Of a stretch of DNA of 64,000 nt, positions 35,201 through 41,228 are shown piece after piece. The translations under genes were made by a program, and so were the position numbers. Source of the stretch: Echinometra lucunter (Eukaryota; Echinodermata; Echinoidea; Camarodonta; Echinometridae); NCBI GenBank assembly GCA_029962745.1, contig CM057157.1:28850732-28914731 (forward strand). The letters are read 5' to 3'. Each line of letters starts with the position of its first letter. The stretch's first letter is position 1. Below the pieces are notes generated by a model. The model saw only the letters and a list, made by a program, of their open reading frames with translations, did no database searches and was not told where the DNA came from.

Positions 35201-36594
35201 GCTTTTAACAGTTGTCGGTGAAAATCACTGACAAAACTCTTCATGAAACGCTCCCCTGATTTTACCACATGCAAACCTGGGGGGTGTTTCACAAAGAGTT
35301 AAGATTGACATAGAGTCATGGTTAAGCACCAGTGCGCATCCAGTATTTACTGCGTAATCTCAGTGATAGACTTCCCACTAGCGCGTGTCCCCTGAGCATG
35401 ATCTGACCAATGAGAAGATGCATAATATACAGCATGTAACTAGGAATTTAAGTGTGATTTTAAGTCAAACTCTTTGTGAAACACCCCCCCCCCCCCCCAT
35501 ATGAATTGAATAATACTATTACTTTACAAAATATAAATATTATGTTATAGCTTACCCTCCTGTTCCGTCTAGTAGTTTTGACCTGACGAATGAGTAGATG
35601 TCAGCAAACTCTTGATCTCTACATGGAAGACTGTCTGGAACTGCCGACACATGCAACCTGAAAATAGGAGAAGAGTATGCCATAATTATACATTATATTC
35701 CATACCTAACACAGTGAAACCTCTATATAAAGACCACCAAAGGGAGACAAGAAACATGGTCTTTAAGAGCAGGTGGTCTTTACGGACAGGTTTCTTCAAT
35801 GCACGGTTTAATGGGAAAAAATATTCAAGGGAAACAAAAATTGTGGTCTTTATAGACAGGTGGTCTTTCTATACATGTGGTCGCTAAAGCAGTTTGACCG
35901 CATTACCCAAATACTTGGTCAGGACAAAATAACAAGTTTGCTTTTGAATGTTTTTACCAAAAAAATAAAATAAAATGAAAGGGGAAAGGGGCTTCAATGA
36001 AGCAAGTTGTAAGCTGCAACAAATGTTTACAAAGAGATAACCTTGAAAAGAAATGTTTCAATTCATTTATGGACTTACAATTGATAAGAAGTGTTGATTT
36101 TCTTCCTTTAATCATGTACCTGTCTTCTAGAAGCTGCCACAATCAGTACAATTTTTAAATCGTAACTACCTCTTCATCGTGAACATTTACCTGTCATTGT
36201 ACCAACACAAAGATAATGTTTCTCATACCTCACTCTTGCATGTTCCAACGGCTGTGAAGGGGTCTTACAGGGCGTGGCTCTGCTGTGGATACCAGGGGTA
36301 GCATCTCGCCTTGAAAACTTTCTCTTCCTGCCAATAATCTGTTGAGAATGATGAAGGGCATAATGAATGAACAACGGTAGTTTATTCCAAAGGATAGGGG
36401 CCATTATGGAAAAAGATCGATCACCATATCTAGTGGAAGTACGGGGTCCAGGGGCTAACTGCAAAGTTGCTGATGATTGAAGAGGTCTTAAAGAACTTGA
36501 GAAACATAAGGAGATAAGATCTGAGAGATATTGAGGAGCAAAACCATGAAGGAATTTGTATGTCAAAAGAAGAACTTTACAATAGTGTAGGGAT

Positions 36595-36632
<38 letters not shown>

Positions 36633-39600
36633 CTTAGATTTGACCCCAGGTCATTCATTAGCAAGTCAAGAAAGCCTACCACAAGACCAATTCACATCCT
36701 CCTATTGTGGGAAGAGGAGAGAAAAAGATAGAAGAGCATTATCTACTCACTTGCGGTATCAATTGTGATGATGAAGCAGACATTTTCCTCTTCTTCAATG
36801 TTGTAAATGCCTCATCATCACTGTCATCTTCCTGTTCTTCCTCCTCGTCATAAGTCAACTTCCTCCTCCTTGGTGTAGATGCATTCTTATCTCTCTGTTT
36901 GGTGCTGTCCTTCACACAGCTTTGGGTTCTTCTCAACGATTCAGCCTTGGGTGGTCGACCGACCCGACCTCCAACTGTCTTTGGCATCATCACGGCCTTG
37001 GTCTTCTGGTCAGGAGTTGAGAACGGTTGTTTTTTGGCTGGCTTCTTGGATGTTGACTTACTTTGAGCCTTTGTTTCCTTAGAAATGCTTGCCATGGGCG
37101 TCCTAGGTTTTATCAAGCGGCCTGCGCGAGTCAGCTTCTGCTCCATCTCCAGGGCCTCAAGTTCTTTGGGTTTGATTCCAACAAGACTCAGTCGACTGCT
37201 GGACAGACTACCAACTTTCTGGACTCCCTTCTTTGTTGACGCTGCAGGTTTCTTTGAAGTGCTCTTCTTGGTCTGTTTCCATGGTGACTGGTCATCATCA
37301 GATGAAAACATCTCCAATACCTCTTCTGCAGAGAAGGTCTGGTTCCTTCTAGGGGTAAAACCTGATTCCAGATGCAATTAAGGAAGAAAATTGGATATTT
37401 GTTTCATTGCAAGTGAGAACAACATTTTATCATATTCTGTAAATTGAGCTATATGAACCATAATTTTCCTTTCTTCCTTCTTTCAGAAATCAAGGTATGT
37501 TTACTTCCTACTCCCTTCATAAAATCTAAAATTCCAGATTGATATTGCAGAACTTGGGGGGATTTAAATTCCAAGTTTTTATATGATATTCCAACCAAAA
37601 AGGTGGCTCACCTTTAAGTACTGGCTTTAGATTCGGCCCCCGAGAAGTCTTCTTAACTCCTTTCTTCACTTCCTCTTCCTCCTCCTCTTCATCATCCTCT
37701 TCATCATCCTCTTCATCATCTTCTTCATCATCTTCTTCATCTCCCTCCTGTAACTCCTCCTCTTCTTCTTCCTCTTCTTCCTCCTCATTCTCAGACTCGG
37801 GTTCCACAAGAGGAGTCACTGTGGTTCCGTTGATGGCATAGCGAACGTAAAAGACAGGCATGCCCTGTTTTTCCCTCTCTCCCGGCAGAACACTGTCTAC
37901 TGCTACTGTCTCAACCTGTGGGTGTAATGAACAATGTAAACATGAAGTTATGGGCAAACCAAGGTATTTGCACGACACTTGCTTTCTATTGACACATATT
38001 TGAAATTTTAAAATTGGACAGAAATCTTTTTTAAAAATGAGGACAGACCTAAAATTGAAACTTCTGATCTCGCAGTGTATATATTTTAAAAAGTATATGA
38101 ATTTCATCAACAGAATATCTTACTAAAACTTTAGAGATTTAATATGATTAAGAGTTGTGGACCTCTAAGAAGAACAGAGGCATTTTAATAATGCCCCTGA
38201 ATAAAACTTTTCAGCCATATATATTTTATTTTGAACTTTGATTTACTTTGATTTACAACTTTGCTTATATTCATTGTTTGTTTTATATGTTTGTATTTTA
38301 TGTATTTTTAATATTACAGAAAATAAAACCAACCAACCAACCAAATAACCAAGGTGAAGTATGAAACACCAGTAATAATGGCATAGTTTGTTGTATTGTT
38401 GTCCCAATCACTACAACTATTTCAGGGGCACTAGTTCTTGGTCTAATCAAAAAAGCTATGGAAGGGAGTGACGTGACATTTGCTCCTGCGATAATTGCTC
38501 CTGTGTCTTAATTTCTCTGAAGACATAGGGTTAGAGTTAGGGCCGTGATAGTGGTTTTGGTTCAGAATGATGACAGGATAAGGTTTAAGCTTAGTGCAGT
38601 GTTTAGGTATGGGGTTAGGTTTTATATTTTACTTAGCATGCAGATTTTCCATGGGAGCAATTGTCACCAGAGCAATGTAATGGAACCATGGAAGGGTACT
38701 CACCACACATTTTCCAATGATGGTCTCTGCATCGATCTCCACTTCCGTGGATGCTCCCTTTGATTGGTTGTATTCATAGACCTCCCTGGAGTGAGGAGCT
38801 GATGGCAGCTTCCTGGCAATGCTCTTGGGAATCTCCGAGGGGAGCATGTACCACTGAACCCTGGCCCTACGGGGGTCATCCGTGTCTTCTTTTCCTGAAA
38901 CAGAATTATGATTCACCCTGTATCACATAAGACGGGGAGCTATGTGGCTGAACATTTTAACATAAGTAAAACTTAAATTTGCTGTTGGATTTCCCAAGCA
39001 TATGTGTGAATTAGTACTGCCTACATAGAATATTTGCCATGAATTATATAGTAAATTTATCTTTTAAAAGATTCATAACATAATGCATGACAATTTGTTC
39101 CATTAACCACTTTCTTCTTTCTTCTTCTTCTTCTTCTTCTTCTTCAGTACAGTCCACCTCTGGTGTATACTCGTACTGAAGTGATAAAGCTACATGTATT
39201 CCATTCAAGAGCTAGGGTAGCTATCTTTGAGCCTTGGGATGTTTTAGGGACAGAATGGAGGAATTCTGACAAAACTCTTTACACATGGAGTAGTATACAA
39301 TACTCTATTCCATAACTTTTTAAAAAAACTTAATCTCTAATCACATGAATGACTGAAAACATGATTCACAATTAAATATTGTTTTTCAAAATCAATCCCA
39401 CATAATTCACATTCATCTAAAGCTGATATTTACCATTATCAAAGAGATCTTCCACAAGAGCCACAAATTCCTCATCTGAATCCCCTTCTATGCGGACATG
39501 GTCTCCCACTTTGATCATACCTGTTTCTGGAAGATGGAATCCTCTGTATACATGATGAGGAAAGAAATTTTGTATGAAAGAGAAGAGCACTGGTATTATT

Positions 39601-39788
39601 TAGATTCAGTGAATAAAAAAGGAGGAAGAGGAAGAGGAGGAAGAAGGATAAGAAGAAGAAGAAGGAGGAGGAGAAGGAGGAGGAGGAAGACGAGAAGAAA
39701 AAGAAGAAATCTTACTGACTATTCAGCTTCAGTCAGTGACCACAATCTCATCATCATCATCATCATCATCATCATGATCATCACCATG

Positions 39789-39832
<44 letters not shown>

Positions 39833-40750
39833 GATCATCATCATGATCATCATCATGATCATCATCATGATCATCATCATGATCATCATCATGATCATCA
39901 TCATGATCATCATCATGATCATCATGATCATCATCATGATCATCATCATGATCATCATCATGATTATCATCATCATAATCATCATCATCATCATGAAGAA
40001 GAGGGAGCATAGAGGTTGCATTCATAATCTTCCCTCTGTGTTCCTACCTATGTCACAGGAATCATCATCACCATCGAGGGGGGAGGGCGCTGGAATGTTG
40101 AGAGCGGACAATATATCAAGGGGCAATGGCTGTCTGTTCTAAACGTTGCAGCGGATCATCATCATGATCATCTCATCATCACCACACATCTTCTGGAAAA
40201 AGTAGAGCCTATAATATCTAACGTTAGATATTTTCACAACAGGTATTCCAGGTAGACCTATATTTTTCATCATGATCACCATCACCATATAAAGTGTAAT
40301 CATCAGCAGCATCATCATCATCACAATCAATCATCATCATCACCATCCTAGATCCTTGGCCTTGTCATCATCATCATCAATGTCAACATGATCAACAGAC
40401 AACACATCATCATCATTCATAATCATCATCATATAATCATCATCATCATTCTTTTCATCACCATCATTTATAATCATCATCATTATCCTTGTCATCATCA
40501 TCATCAGCAGCAGCATCTCTATCAATTTGATTCAGTGGAAGCAGTTAACAGTTAACGTGGATCTAACTTAACAAGTTAGTCTACAAATTTTCGGTCCTGA
40601 GCTGATCCTCTCAAAAACAGTCACAAAAAATTCAAGCACTCACTCGTAATGTTTTTTGCAGCGTCGTTTTGCTTTCCCGTCGCTTTTCGGCGAACCGATC
40701 CATGCAAATCCTTTCTTCCTTCTCATTCTTTGTGATCTATCAGCAGACAT
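26044..40750 (-). CDS. ORC1: Origin recognition complex subunit 1, complete gene (16 coding exons)
   Basis: ORC1 is the largest ORC subunit and an AAA+ ATPase that, with ORC2-6 and CDC6, binds origins in the nucleus and loads the MCM2-7 helicase. Exons: 40750-40644, 40133-40048, 39520-39434, 38894-38704, 37915-37612, 37361-36751, 36338-36229, 35657-35556, 34462-34291, 33462-33355, 31752-31603, 30880-30761, 29886-29717, 28407-28320, 26748-26712, 26207-26044. All joins keep frame and total 868 residues (human about 861). Domains: N-terminal [14 protein letters not shown] domain about 65-195; acidic then basic linker about 197-490; AAA+ from about 500 with Walker A GVPGTGKT (539-546), Walker B LIVDELD (622-628), [11 protein letters not shown], and sensor-2 GDARR; winged helix about 770-868 ending in [15 protein letters not shown]. 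Exon 2 is the only exon placed mainly by phase. The gene is divergent from PRPF38A with an E2F-type site between them. Confidence 0.97.
26712..26748 (-). CDS. ORC1: ORC1 exon 15 (37-nt microexon)
   Basis: 37 nt between TTTCCTTTCAG and GTGGGT, encoding [12 protein letters not shown] plus one base of Gly. Vertebrate ORC1 has IYSQHVALCRMEG at this position, so the exon is real despite its size. Confidence 0.92.
26771..27000. repeat. Tandem duplication, unit about 125 bp, in ORC1 intron 14
   Basis: ATTGTAGCGAAATTAAG begins at 26771 and again at 26896. GGGCGATGTYTTATTGTGTG also recurs. It begins only 23 bp upstream of the microexon on the transcribed strand. Confidence 0.75.
27110..27707. mobile_element. 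TTAA-flanked foldback MITE, family T4 (copy 2)
   Basis: 598 bp bounded by TTAA, with ends AGGAGAATGCAACCCAGACA and the inverted AGGAGAATGCCACCCAAGCA. Colinear with 108-695. In ORC1 intron 14. Confidence 0.8.
27770..28187 (+). mobile_element. TTAA MITE, family T2 (copy 1)
   Basis: Bounded by TTAA at 27770 and 28184, with inverted ends CCCATAGAGGTACAG. The interior shares AAATTGGCAA and TTTCTGCTCATGTA motifs with T1. Further copies are at 30335 (damaged), 51483 and 53793. Confidence 0.85.
28320..28407 (-). CDS. ORC1: ORC1 exon 14
   Basis: 88 nt between GATTTCCAG and GTAAAA. It encodes [20 protein letters not shown] and GLEEATFAE, matching the start of the vertebrate ORC1 winged helix ([20 protein letters not shown]). 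Confidence 0.95.
28480..28790 (-). repeat. Dispersed repeat R (reverse copy)
   Basis: The reverse complement carries CATACACTGCACACAGAA, TTTCGAATATGAGGGTATTT and GAAGAGTAATCCTTTTCAG, shared with other R copies. In ORC1 intron 13. Confidence 0.55.
28796..29239. mobile_element. Foldback MITE with GGGCCGGTATTCAATTCAAT ends
   Basis: 444 bp. The left end GGGCCGGTATTCAATTCAAT pairs with the right end ATTGAACTGAATACCGGCCC. The interior is rich in ACTTAGTA/TACTAAGT repeats, also palindromic. In ORC1 intron 13. Confidence 0.85.
29537..29668. repeat. Diverged member of the GTACCATGGTAATTTG foldback family
   Basis: Contains GGTACCCATGGTAATTTGACC and AAATTACCATCAAG pairs, followed by a poly-C run. Related to 9680-9995 and 19806-20190. 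Confidence 0.5.
29717..29886 (-). CDS. ORC1: ORC1 exon 13 (sensor 2, AAA+ lid)
   Basis: 170 nt, phase 0 to 2. It encodes [20 protein letters not shown], then a Lys-rich loop and [14 protein letters not shown] is the sensor-2 arginine region. The Lys-rich [10 protein letters not shown] loop sits where vertebrate ORC1 has a variable segment. Confidence 0.96.
30335..30710 (-). mobile_element. TTAA MITE, family T2, damaged copy
   Basis: The right end CTGTACTGCTATGGGTTTA and interior match T2. The left terminus is missing beyond CTGTTGGTCCAGAATGCTG. In ORC1 intron 12. Confidence 0.7.
30761..30880 (-). CDS. ORC1: ORC1 exon 12
   Basis: 120 nt, phase 0 to 0, between TTTTTCAG and GTAAGAG. It encodes [20 protein letters not shown], then [20 protein letters not shown], closely matching vertebrate GLTRMCFQPYTYSQLQQIL. 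Confidence 0.97.
31167..31209. repeat. (AAC)n microsatellite
   Basis: About 14 AAC units with one AAT, in ORC1 intron 11. Cys-rich reading frames here are artefacts. Confidence 0.9.
31432..31591. mobile_element. Short foldback MITE, GGGCCC/GTTGCATAAAACTTACC family (copy 3)
   Basis: 160 bp with ends GGGCCCCGTTGCATAAAAC and GGGCCCTGTTGCATAAAAA (inverted). It begins 11 nt inside ORC1 intron 11, next to the exon 11 donor. Confidence 0.85.
31603..31752 (-). CDS. ORC1: ORC1 exon 11 (Walker B end, sensor 1)
   Basis: 150 nt, phase 0 to 0. It starts [20 protein letters not shown] and includes the sensor-1 region [16 protein letters not shown]. Nearly every residue of this stretch matches the vertebrate protein. 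Confidence 0.97.
31832..32205 (+). mobile_element. tRNA-derived SINE, family S-a (copy 1)
   Basis: The head has an A-box-like TTGTCTAGTGG (31842-31852) and a B-box-like GAGTTCGAGTCCC (31872-31884), then a tRNA-unrelated body with CTCCACCCAGGAGCAAATGG. It ends near a TATTATTACTATTATTAT tail. The body is shared with 51166-51450. In ORC1 intron 10. Confidence 0.75.
32222..32635 (+). mobile_element. TTAA MITE, family T1 (copy 5), complete
   Basis: 414 bp with TTAA at both ends and termini CCCATTTGTGACAG. In ORC1 intron 10, immediately downstream of a SINE. Confidence 0.9.
32655..32816 (-). mobile_element. tRNA-like SINE fragment
   Basis: The minus strand reads GGTGGTATAGTGGTCAAG (A-box), a CTCTC...GAGAG stem, and GGGTTCGATCC (B-box), then an unrelated body. 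It could be a tRNA pseudogene, but the attached body favours a SINE. No clean acceptor stem is seen. Confidence 0.6.
33079..33175. repeat. (AAT)n plus degraded SINE fragment
   Basis: An (AAT)n run, then TATAAGATTTGTAAAGTGG and AAATGCTCAAGGC, related to 19506-19600. Confidence 0.45.
33355..33462 (-). CDS. ORC1: ORC1 exon 10 (first half of Walker B)
   Basis: 108 nt, phase 0 to 0. It encodes [20 protein letters not shown] and ends VLIVDE; the following LD of Walker B starts exon 11, so an intron cuts the motif. Confidence 0.97.
33855..34131. mobile_element. Foldback element (GGACTTGATTTATAGATGGCG)
   Basis: The left arm GGACTTGATTTATAGATGGC and right arm GCCATCTACAAATCAAGTCC are inverted and continue through GCTTCATGC. 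Spacer about 200 bp. In ORC1 intron 9. Confidence 0.7.
34291..34462 (-). CDS. ORC1: ORC1 exon 9 (Walker A)
   Basis: 172 nt, one base then 57 codons. It encodes [20 protein letters not shown] with a perfect P-loop GVPGTGKT, then [20 protein letters not shown]. An internal Met can look like a start, but the vertebrate alignment and the acceptor TTTCTCCAG show this is an internal exon. Confidence 0.98.
35118..35256. mobile_element. Short foldback MITE, TTTCATGAA family (copy 2)
   Basis: Ends GGGGATCATTTCATGAAGAG and CTTCATGAAACGCTCCCC; core TTTCAGCCAATCAGATGCAA. In ORC1 intron 8. Confidence 0.8.
35279..35490. mobile_element. Foldback MITE, family F (GGGGGTGTTTCACAAAGA), uninterrupted copy
   Basis: Ends GGGGGGTGTTTCACAAAGAG and CTCTTTGTGAAACACCCCCC. 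This copy supplies the empty site GAGTTAAGATTGAC for the nested insertion at 59596. In ORC1 intron 8. Confidence 0.85.
35556..35657 (-). CDS. ORC1: ORC1 exon 8
   Basis: 102 nt, phase 2 to 2. It encodes [20 protein letters not shown], then [14 protein letters not shown], the N-terminal edge of the AAA+ domain; vertebrate [20 protein letters not shown] is nearly identical. Confidence 0.98.
35705..35895. repeat. Repeat with GGTCTTTA/AAAGACCACC motifs
   Basis: GTGAAACCTCTATATAAAGAC, then several GTGGTCTTTA segments in both orientations. This type of interspersed repeat is known from marine invertebrates; the boundaries are uncertain. Confidence 0.45.
36229..36338 (-). CDS. ORC1: ORC1 exon 7
   Basis: 110 nt, phase 0 to 2. 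It encodes [20 protein letters not shown], then a Pro/Thr/Ser linker ending LEHARVR. Its basic, Ser/Thr-Pro content resembles the regulatory linker of ORC1. The sequence directly upstream is a LINE tail that stays open in the same frame. Confidence 0.9.
36339..36590 (-). pseudogene. LINE reverse-transcriptase C-terminal fragment in ORC1 intron 6
   Basis: The minus strand reads [20 protein letters not shown], then [20 protein letters not shown] and KLPLFI, the characteristic end of CR1/L2/Jockey-type non-LTR reverse transcriptases (TYKALHGLAPxYL, RSFSxxAPxLWNxLP). It stays open up to the ORC1 exon 7 acceptor and is in frame with it. An (AG)n run lies just beyond its 5' side. Confidence 0.8.
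36596..36626. repeat. (AG)n microsatellite
   Basis: About 14 AG units in ORC1 intron 6. Confidence 0.9.
36751..37361 (-). CDS. ORC1: ORC1 exon 6 (large linker exon)
   Basis: 611 nt, phase 1 to 0, ending at a CAA/GTGAGT donor. It encodes about 203 residues of low-complexity basic linker with many Ser/Thr-Pro sites ([20 protein letters not shown]) and an acidic [12 protein letters not shown] patch. This disordered region binds DNA and partners and is poorly conserved in the family. The identity rests on its position and clean phases on both sides. Confidence 0.9.
37612..37915 (-). CDS. ORC1: ORC1 exon 5 (BAH end and acidic tract)
   Basis: 304 nt, phase 0 to 1. The first part ([18 protein letters not shown], then [10 protein letters not shown]) continues the BAH domain. 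The second is an acidic tract of about 45 Glu/Asp built on a 12-bp EEDD repeat, followed by KKGVKK. Confidence 0.92.
38704..38894 (-). CDS. ORC1: ORC1 exon 4 (BAH core)
   Basis: 191 nt, phase 1 to 0. It encodes [20 protein letters not shown], then EVYEYNQSK and [16 protein letters not shown], (E/F)xxYD/EY and INAETIIG are the landmarks of the ORC1 BAH domain, which in vertebrates reads H4K20me2 on nucleosomes. Confidence 0.97.
39120..39143. repeat. (CTT)n microsatellite
   Basis: A short CTT run in ORC1 intron 3. Confidence 0.85.
39434..39520 (-). CDS. ORC1: ORC1 exon 3 (BAH start)
   Basis: 87 nt, phase 1 to 1. It encodes [20 protein letters not shown], then LVEDLFDN, corresponding to vertebrate [20 protein letters not shown]. 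Confidence 0.96.
39617..39712. repeat. Purine-only GGA/GAA tract
   Basis: Nearly 95 bp of GGAGGAAGA-type purines in ORC1 intron 2, polypyrimidine on the transcribed strand. Confidence 0.85.
39749..39997. repeat. (ATC)n satellite with a 12-bp CATCATGATCAT register
   Basis: About 250 bp of ATC triplets punctuated by GATC at mostly 12-bp intervals, because every fourth triplet is inverted. Reading frames of Met/Ile or Asp/His here are artefacts. In ORC1 intron 2, with further scattered ATC runs to 40510. Confidence 0.92.
40048..40133 (-). CDS. ORC1: ORC1 exon 2 (inferred)
   Basis: 86 nt between TTTAGAACAG and GTAGGAA, one base plus 28 codons plus one base. It encodes [20 protein letters not shown], then GDDDSCDI. 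It is the only segment between exons 1 and 3 I found that satisfies both phases without a stop. The vertebrate counterpart is poorly conserved here, so the acceptor choice is tentative; the donor is firmer. Confidence 0.65.
40644..40750 (-). CDS. ORC1: ORC1 exon 1 (start)
   Basis: ATG at 40750. 107 nt encode [20 protein letters not shown], then a basic [15 protein letters not shown] run, and end at a perfect GTGAGT donor. The vertebrate start (TRKTYSWVGRP) aligns with [11 protein letters not shown]. The bases before the ATG (CAAG) fit a good context, and an in-frame stop follows if the donor is not used. Confidence 0.93.
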
Positions 40751-40842
40751 CTTGAAGTCACGAATTAAAAGCAGGAAAATGTGAAGAACTATGTTTAAAT
40801 GCCTGGCACAACAGCTGATTAGTGATTATCAACAAAGTTGGG

Positions 40843-40850
40843 TTTCGCGC
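40843..40850 (+). promoter_or_regulatory. E2F-type site TTTCGCGC
   Basis: A perfect match to the E2F consensus TTTSSCGC, 93 bp upstream of the ORC1 ATG. ORC1 is an established E2F target in vertebrates and flies, so S-phase regulation is plausible here. Confidence 0.6.
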
Positions 40851-40859
40851 GACTTATAT

Positions 40860-40865
40860 CACGTG
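40860..40865. promoter_or_regulatory. E-box CACGTG
   Basis: A canonical palindromic E-box (Myc/Max or USF type) 10 bp from the E2F-type site. Confidence 0.4.
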
Positions 40866-41098
40866 TATTGAGATAAAGGCGTAGACTTCTATTAGTCTGT
40901 CGTATAAATAGTTTTTTTTCAATTACAATTTCTCAAATATCAAATAATATCAAACAAAAATTTCTATTATTTAGCAATAAATTGTATAATTTTTAAACAA
41001 TACATGATATTTTGAAAGCTGTTATGACAATTTAAAAATTGAATAGAATCAAAACGACTGTTCGATTACTCTAGCTATTTGAGCTTTATGATGTCAAG

Positions 41099-41228
41099 AT
41101 GGCGAATCGCACAGTCCGAGACGCTCGCAGCATTAAAGGGAAGAATCCGCAGTATTTGGTGGAGAAAATCACAAGGTCGAGAATTTATGAATCGAGATAC
41201 TGGAAGGAAGAATGTTTCGCTTTAAGTG
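41099..41228 (+). CDS. PRPF38A: PRPF38A exon 1
   Basis: 130 nt from ATG to G/GTATGA. It encodes MANRTVRDARSIKGKNPQYL, then VEKITRSRIYESRYWKEECF and ALS. The first residues match human MANRTVKDAHSVKGTNPQYL. Confidence 0.97.

Larger units (their letters stand above)
40751..41098. promoter_or_regulatory. Bidirectional promoter between ORC1 and PRPF38A
   Basis: Only 348 bp separate the two start codons, so both 5' UTRs and the shared promoter must lie here. It holds an E2F-type site, an E-box and a CAGCTG. No TATA box is obvious for either gene; the rest is AT-rich. As far as I know, the same divergent pair exists in human. Confidence 0.85.

Noticed and set aside
36174..36566. A 130-residue frame that looked like one novel protein
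   Set aside because: It is a LINE reverse-transcriptase tail joined by chance phase to ORC1 exon 7; the internal Met is not a start.
39498..40142. 214-codon frame and overlapping 98-100 codon frames of Ile/Met or Asp/His
   Set aside because: Translations of the (ATC)n satellite and purine tract, on or against the ORC1 intron; no coding value.
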